Positions 58,030-64,000 of a stretch of DNA of 64,000 nt are shown in pieces. Under the pieces are notes generated by a model. It was not told the DNA's origin. It was given only the letters and a program-made list of their open reading frames with translations, and ran no database searches. A program made the translations under genes and the position numbers. Position 1 is the stretch's first letter. Every line of letters starts with the position of its first letter. This DNA is from Stagonosporopsis chrysanthemi (taxonomy: Eukaryota; Ascomycota; Dothideomycetes; Pleosporales; Didymellaceae): the NCBI GenBank assembly GCA_022560025.1, contig JAFISE010000022.1, forward strand, positions 124,001-188,000, read 5' to 3'.

Positions 58030-59920
58030 TTACTCGTCATCAAACTCGTCATCTTCTTGGTTCTTCTCCTGACCGGCACCATCCACTCCGTTAATTTCAA
58101 CGTCCTCATGCTCAGCAAGGCCCTTTGCTAGCCAGCGCAACTCCTTCGGCTTGTTCTCCATCCAGAGCTCGTTCGGGACCCAGGTGTAGAAGCTGCAATA
58201 CGTCTGTTTGACCTCGTCAAGGATAGTGAAGCCGCCTTCGAGAGTGACGACGGTAGCGTCGATCTTCATGCCAAGAAAGCACTCGCTCAAGACATTCTCT
58301 TCGACCCAGAACTCGAAATCCTTCCCCTGATCGACCATCTGAGGCTTTCCATCGGGATACTTGGCCTTGGGTAGGTCCCACTCGTCGCAGTCGCCAGCAT
58401 ACCAAGTCTTGCATTTGAGCTTGCCTAGCGGCTCAAGTTCGCCCAGCTTGCTTCTCACGAGTTCGGTCTGCTCGGCGTACATCTCTTTCGTGATCTCGTC
58501 GGGCATCCCAATAGCCGTGATCTCAAGACCAGTGAACTCCTTGCTGAGAATCTTGAGGCCCGTGGCGCCAACGAGGTCTTGCTGCTCATCCGTCCCTAGG
58601 ACGGCAATACCTGTGCTGAACTTGATCCGCGCCTCCTGGTCTCGAAGACCCATCTCGACGACGTTGATGCCTTCCTTCTGTACTTCCTGGGCCCACGCTT
58701 TGTCTCCTGTGAACAATCCAGCATGTGAACCACCGAATAAGGTACTCGCGGACGTGTTGAAGTCACCAGGGAGAGCAAGGCCGGCTGCATCTACTTTAAT
58801 CAACTCGCGTTCGGCAGTGTCGCACATGCCCAAAGCAGCTTGAAGCTGTCCATCATGCTCTGGGCAGACTCGGTGATAGCGGAGGTAATTGTAGAAAGAT
58901 CGAAGCACCTGGCAAGCTTTCTTGATGCCTCCTGGGGCGTAGCCGTAATGCATCGGATACCACGAGGACCTAGGCTTGTCAGCAATGCTATAAGTGGGTG
59001 CAATGAGTAACCCAGCTTACAGAAAGGCCGCTCCGACACCATAGAAGTCAACGACCCACTGCTTCGGGTCGCTGCGATCCCAGGGTACTTGGTGAACAGC
59101 AAGCGCTCGCGCAACCTCTTCAGCATCCATTTCCTTCATCTCTGCCTTCGATATGCCTTGGTGCATACGAGGACCCGACTCGATACCACCATAGCGCATG
59201 AATTTGTTGAAGACCTTGGAATACATCTCGTGCATACGCCGCTTCTGCTTGAAGCGCTGAATGGCAATCTCGATACGCTCGACGAACGGCTTGCACTCAT
59301 CGTACATCCTGTCCTCCTCCTCAGCTTCCTCTGGCTTTATCGGTGGCTCGATGTAGGTGTTTTCGAATCCAGTAGGCTTCTGCATGTTCTTGGACGTGCC
59401 TGCTGGATAGACCTTCTTCTGCTGTGGATGCAAGGGTACCGGATACAGAGCAGGCTTGCGACTACGGACATCATAGGAGATCTCATCGTCTTCTTTGCAG
59501 AAGTCCTCGTCGAGGAGCGTCTTGCCCTGTAGAGGGACTTTGCGCTTGACCGTCTTGCCATCAGCCGAGACCTCCAGAAACGCGCTTTTGCGGAGAGCAG
59601 CGACCACGAGCGACTTGGGCTTGTAGGGCCTCATCTTTTTGAAGCCACAGATACGGCTGATCGAGACTGGAATGTTCTCGCGTCCGCCGCATTGCTGAAG
59701 AAGATGAAGGTCTGTTGGCAGATTCTCGTCAGAGAAGTAGAACTCGACCTGGCACGGGTCAGCAATGTAAAAGCAAGCAGTTGGAACCTATCAGAAAGCT
59801 CACCTGCCGGCGGATCGTGGCGCCTTCTGGGTGATCATCTTGTGCGGCATCTGTCTGCGCTCTAGCCTGGGCCATCACCTCTGCTGGTAGGTTGAAGCCT
59901 GTGGGTTGTTCTGTTGACAT
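58030..59920 (-). CDS. La-motif / Arb1 fusion protein (Argonaute siRNA chaperone subunit)
   Basis: Three exons on the minus strand (59920..59804, 59748..59021, 58969..58030) encode 594 aa. Residues 39-109 form a La-type helix-turn-helix: VEFYFSDENLPTD, then VSISRICGFKKM and LVVAALRKSAFLEVS...VKRK. Residues about 165-560 match Arb1: the helix RIEIAIQRF (197-205), RYGGIESGPRM (about 223-233), the split-codon FLSSWYP (281-287), and FYNYLRYHRVCPEH. In fission yeast, Arb1 and Arb2 hold Ago1 with duplex siRNA before passenger-strand release, linking RNAi to heterochromatin. A La motif in front would add RNA 3'-end or poly-A binding. The tail is acidic. Splices are supported by frame and by motif continuity. 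Both parts are in one open frame, so the fusion is not an artefact of joining genes. Confidence 0.8.
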
Positions 59921-60535
59921 TATTGGGGTTGATCGTTTGTAGCATTTAATTAAAGAAGGAAGGAATGACTGACCAGGTAGAACGGCGTTGGCAGGTATGT
60001 TGCTACGAGCACGACAGCTTGGGTTACATAGCAAACGGGTACTTGCGTCGAGCTTGCAGGTGAGAGAACGAATGGCGGCACCAACTAGCCACATCGGCTT
60101 CTCACTTCGAAAAGCAATACTCCACATATCATCGACTGCGATTCTCAGAGATCTTACACTATCTTACCATAGATGAGTCTTTCCAAATATTTACCATGAT
60201 CATTACTGCAGTCTTTCGACTTCCCGATGCCGCCGGACGGTAGCAATCAGTGCCCAAGGCTCACATCTGATATAACAGAGCAACATTCTCTAGGAGTCAC
60301 GATGTGGTATGTTATAATTGAAGTCGATGGTGGAGGCAGCGGTGATGCCTCCCCTGTTGCACTGACCCGAATATATTTCGTCATTCGGCTGCCTGACTCG
60401 TGTCGCGGGACCCTGGCCGTTCCATCGCGGGGTGCGCCTGTTGACACTACTCCAACAACGGCCCGCCATCAACAGCAGCCACAAACACAGCCAGCGTTAC
60501 ACAGCCATAGCTCTCCTCCCTGCAAATACCAAAAC
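59921..60535. promoter_or_regulatory. Divergent promoter, La-Arb1 / IPMK
   Basis: A 615-bp gap between divergent starts. No motif was recognised. The right third is rich in CAACA/CCA as in 5' leaders. Confidence 0.4.
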
Positions 60536-61580
60536 ATGGCGACCAAACCTTTTGACTCCTCCAAGCTGCGGGCCTTTGGCCACGCAGCAGCTGGGCAGTA
60601 AGCAACACGCAACTACTCAGCCTCATACGTTCTGATCGCCCCATAGCGATGGTGTCCTCAGTGACGAGTCTGGCGCCATTGTGGTCAAGCCATGCACGCA
60701 AGCCGAGATCGACTTCTACGAGAAAGTAGCTGCCTCGCACACCGATCTGCTCCCTCACCTACCCATCTTCATGGGCCAGCTGTCCCAGGACTCATCAGCC
60801 GTTGCATCCGAAGACACAGGCACCATCGAAACTGCCGATGGCAAGGTCGAGCGCTTACACGGCAAGAAGCTTGCCACGGATCTACACATCGTTCTCGAGA
60901 ACATCACGCATGGTTTCAAGAAGCCAAATGTCCTGGACCTGAAGCTTGGCGCACAGCTATGGGACGATGACGCGAAGCCGGAGAAGAGAGCAAGGCTCGA
61001 CAAGGTCAGCGCGGAGACAACAAGTGGAAGCCTGGGCTTCAGGATAGCAGGGATGCGTACTTGGTTGGGTGCGTCCCCGCCTGAGGTACCTGAAGACCTG
61101 AAGCAGTACGTTGAGCTGGACAGCGAAGGAGGCTACTGGGTGTACAACAAGATGTACGGGCGAAAGTTCAGCGCCGACCAGATTGACGAGGGCTTTGAGG
61201 CTTTCATCCCTCAGAACTCAGAGGCTGAGAAGGCGAGGGCGAAGGAGGTGCTCGCCTACTTCCTCGGCGAAGTCAAGGACATCCAGGAAGCATTTGAGGC
61301 GAAAGAGAGCAGGATGTACAGCGCGAGTATTCTGCTTGTCTACGAAGGTGATGTGGACGAGTACGAGACCACTAAAAAGGTGCTGAGATCTGCTCGGCCG
61401 GAAGTGGAAGAGGAGGATGATGATGAGACGGTGCCGAAGCTGGCGGCAGTCAAGATGATCGACTTTGCCCATGCAACCTTCACTCCTGGGCAAGGGCCCG
61501 ATGAGAATGCTCTGAGGGGTATGAGGAGCGCTGCAACCATCTTGAAGCGCCTGTTGGACAAGGCTGAGAAAGAAGCGTGA
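60536..61580 (+). CDS. Inositol polyphosphate multikinase
   Basis: Two exons (60536..60597, 60647..61580) encode 331 aa. The inositol-phosphate-binding motif PNVLDLKLG is at 114-122, SGSLGFRIAGM lies in the middle and the catalytic MIDFAHA near 291-297, the set that defines the IPK family. A Lys (HGKKLATDLHIVLENIT) in the nucleotide site precedes them. The enzyme phosphorylates inositol trisphosphates to IP4/IP5 in nucleus and cytosol and, in yeast (Ipk2/Arg82), also supports arginine gene control. An acidic stretch (EEEDDDE) near residue 275 sits before the DFA motif. Single short intron of 49 nt. Confidence 0.93.
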
Positions 61581-62168
61581 ATGTCATTTGAGAACGTGCT
61601 GCGACTTAGCGTTTAGAACAAGACTTGTAGATGCCTCTGGAACGAAACGAGACTCGAAGTATCATTGTAGCAGCCTTGCTGCCCGAATTGAGACACCAGA
61701 GCACATGTGAGGAGCCCATCTTAACTTCTGATCGACACCAACAACGCTTGAAACCAGAGACGAGAAATACAGAGAGAATGGCCCTCCGGCTAGACCAGAA
61801 GCGCACCAATGAAGGTGCCAGCTTTGGCAAGAACGCCAATCGAGCAGAAATCAGTCAGACGCCAAATCCAGGCATATACCGGCGAACCTTTGCGGAACAG
61901 AAGTCCAAAGACGAAGCCAAAAAGACAACACGAAGAGCGTGTTACTCCGTGGTCATGAGTTCGCCAACCACAACAGTGCCCGCTGGGCCCTGTACAAAGA
62001 CCTCGTTGGCCTCATACACCAAACGAGGCGAATTCGAGCATCGTTGCAGACCCCAAAGCAAAAATGGTTGACCCCAGGAAACCACGAGACCTGCATCTTT
62101 TTCTCCATCCATATCAGTTCAGCACTCGAACAGCGTGACAAACATACATCAAACAGTACTCACCTCAC
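61581..62168. other. Intergenic, convergent ends
   Basis: 590 bp between converging genes. An open stretch at 61631-62071 (+) has no recognisable content and is not called. Confidence 0.4.
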
Positions 62169-62879
62169 TCAGGTCCCACAGAACCGACACGGATACGCCA
62201 TGCGATGCGCAATGCAGTACCCACTCGCCGTATACCCCCTTGGATATACATACGCCACAGCGCCTCCTCCCGTCCCTGCCCCTACTCTCCCTGCCTCAGC
62301 ATGTACTCCAGTACCGGCATACACCCCAGCACCCGCCCTTCTCAGCTGCCCCAGCGCCACCTGGTGCCCACTCAAAACAGTCACAATGCTCGTTCCCCAG
62401 ATTCCCAATATTCCCTCCAGATCATCTTCCTGAATATCTTCCGCACGGACCTGGAACGCGTTCGCGGATTCTTGGTGCAAGGTGCGTAGGTTGAGGAGCG
62501 TGGCGACGGCCTCGCGGCGGCGGGCGGCGAGGTGCTGGATGAGGGATTCGAGAGTGGAGAGGCGGTCTTCGAGGGAGGGGCGATGCTGCGGGTCTTTTGG
62601 GGAGTGGAATGAAAGCGGGGAGGGAGGGAGGCGGGGGTGATGAGGGTGTTGGTGGTGCAGGTGGGCTTCGAGCGAGGCCTCCAGAATGGCGTGAGACGCT
62701 TTTAGAGCGGCATTCTCGTGCTCGAGATGAGTGATGCGGTGGGTGAGCTGTAGTTGCGTTTCTTGGAGGACTTTGAGCTGGACGCCGAAGCCAAGGGGAA
62801 GTGGGTGCACGATCGTGGCCGGCGGTGTGGGGGTGGAGGTCGCGGTTGCCGCTGAAGGAGGCAGTGTTGGGGCAGGCAT
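62169..62879 (-). CDS. Coiled-coil protein, function unknown
   Basis: A single exon from ATG 62879 encodes 236 aa. An Ala/Pro/Thr-rich start is followed by a coiled coil (about 33-72; LKVLQETQLQLTHRITHLEHENAAL), a His/Pro-rich spacer, and a second helical part (105-165) with a leucine pattern (LSTLESLIQHLAARRREAVATLL). The last 60 residues are Gly/Ala/Tyr-rich and contain CRFCGT. I recognise no family. The heptad pattern of both helices and the clear start make a real gene likely. Confidence 0.55.
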   Translation of the reverse strand: MPAPTLPPSAATATSTPTPPATIVHPLPLGFGVQLKVLQETQLQLTHRITHLEHENAALKASHAILEASLEAHLHHQHPHHPRLPPSPLSFHSPKDPQHRPSLEDRLSTLESLIQHLAARRREAVATLLNLRTLHQESANAFQVRAEDIQEDDLEGILGIWGTSIVTVLSGHQVALGQLRRAGAGVYAGTGVHAEAGRVGAGTGGGAVAYVYPRGYTASGYCIAHRMAYPCRFCGT

Positions 62880-64000
62880 GGCTTAAAAGCGTCGTACGGC
62901 TCTGAATGTGGTATTTTACAGTGACGATGTCTCGGCGGCAGCGGCGGCGGCGAGCGTGGGAGTTCCGTTATAAAATTGCGCAGAGAGGTCCTGGTGGTGG
63001 AGCACTGCGGCGTGAGTGGTCGAAGGAATTGTTTACCAACTGAACTCGATAGTTCGAAGATAACGACGGAAGATGAGAAAGGCCACGTGGCTGCAGGACT
63101 TGCTAGCTGTAGTGAAAGGCGATAGAAAGCAGTTCAAGGTGAAGGTGAACAATCCTGACGGCAAGGAAGGCTCCCCTTGCTAAAGGCCCTCCCTGCTCAT
63201 TCAATACCAAGACTCGGAATGATCGACTGAATGTATGACCTAAAAGTCTAGAGCTGCGAGGTGTAACGGCTGGAGATGAAGGCAACGGTACTTAGACGGT
63301 CATTAAACGCGGCTTGGGAATGGCTCCGGTATTGAGATCTGAGGAAAAGCAGAGATATATGAAAAAGAACCTGAACGAACGAAACGTTGAACGTTGTGAC
63401 AGTCGTTGAATTAGGAAACGTTCAAAAAGCAAGTTGTCTCCTGGCCTTGTCAACATCATGAAACATCCGAAGACATTGCCTTAATCTATGTGGTCTGCTT
63501 AAGAATAAAGCAAATAGCTGTAAAGATACTGTTGGTAATATAAGCTGGGCGAATTTTCTCAAATACCATTAAATCAAAAAGGGCCAGGGGAGAGACAGGA
63601 CGTTTGCAAGAGTTGTGCTGCTTGCTCGAGGTAGACTGGAGCAATGCCAGCTTCAGGTCTGACTAAGAGGACCTAAGTCTATCCCCGGGCATTTTATCGC
63701 AGCGTCTTTCTTCCTATCTCCTATCTGATCAGTCATGCTGGATGTATGCCACATTAGACAAGACCTGGCTTCCACTTGGTAATTGCTGTCACGCAAGGCT
63801 TCCCTGTTATACTGCCACTAGCAAATTCAACAATGCATAGAAGAGCAGCACCACCCTTTAGGTGACTATTAGTACTATAGTACTGGCTCGCTTATTTTTG
63901 CAAACGGAAGGCTTTTTATTCCAGCTAGCACACACCTACCTACTATTACAGCACCTGCTGCTTTCACACCACACTACCTCTAATCTAACATTTGCGTAGC
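62880..64000. other. Right edge, no recognised gene
   Basis: 1.1 kb with no convincing coding sequence. Sequence becomes more AT-rich toward the edge. It holds the promoter of the coiled-coil gene. Confidence 0.4.

Noticed and set aside
61631..62071. 146-codon ORF after the IPMK gene
   Set aside because: It is Lys/Arg/Thr-rich without motif, starts in the likely 3' UTR of IPMK and has no recognisable relative.

Overview
This window is nuclear DNA of a filamentous ascomycete (Pezizomycotina). The genes are split by short GT-AG introns, mostly 45-65 nt and sometimes with recognisable lariat branch sequences. They include fungus-typical families: RTA1-like, WSC, Asi-type RING ligase, fungal bZIP, Arb1 and TYW1 with an N-terminal membrane anchor. 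A dothideomycete is plausible from the overall style, but nothing seen here proves it. All exon joins below were worked out by hand from splice sites and reading frame. No transcript data were available.

Left arm (1-7.4 kb). Three neighbouring genes form a leucine / 3-methylcrotonyl-CoA type catabolic module. They are an HMG-CoA lyase fused to an enoyl-CoA (methylglutaconyl-CoA type) hydratase, an AMP-forming acyl-CoA synthetase, and a biotin-dependent acyl-CoA carboxylase beta subunit (methylcrotonyl/geranyl-CoA carboxylase type). Their C-termini are -AKL, -ARL and -ARM. The first two fit the peroxisomal PTS1 consensus well; the third fits it but may only reflect family ancestry. CCTCGG, the core known for the Far fatty-acid regulators, occurs once in each of the two promoter regions. 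I read this as a possibly peroxisomal copy of the bacterial liu-type pathway. A mitochondrial thioredoxin-like gene follows.

Middle left (7.4-33.7 kb). This is ordinary housekeeping and accessory content: a fungal bZIP factor, a FAR-17a/AIG1-like membrane protein, a histidine-phosphatase family protein, a tautomerase, a cyclopropane-fatty-acid-synthase-like methyltransferase, RNase H2 subunit C, a large disordered 4E-T-like protein, Urb1/Npa1, an Asi-type RING ligase and a secreted WSC-domain protein. A 190-nt nearly pure poly(G) tract sits between the tautomerase and the methyltransferase.

Gene desert (about 34.1-45 kb). No gene is recognisable. The sequence is a heavily degenerate tandem repeat with a unit of about 230 bp, marked by the recurring word ATGTCTGT on the + strand. 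Copies are still in register over at least 40.8-44.3 kb. It could be a decayed satellite or a small regional centromere. It is followed by a 0.8-kb cluster of unrelated microsatellites.

Right arm (46-64 kb). This holds an alpha/beta hydrolase with an 880-residue disordered extension, TYW1 (wybutosine synthesis), a small coiled-coil protein, an unrecognised 235-aa protein, an RTA1-like 7-TM protein, an Arb1 (Argonaute siRNA chaperone) protein fused to an N-terminal La motif, inositol polyphosphate multikinase, and a coiled-coil protein of unknown function. The peroxisomal-looking catabolic cluster, the satellite desert and the La-Arb1 fusion are the three items most worth follow-up.
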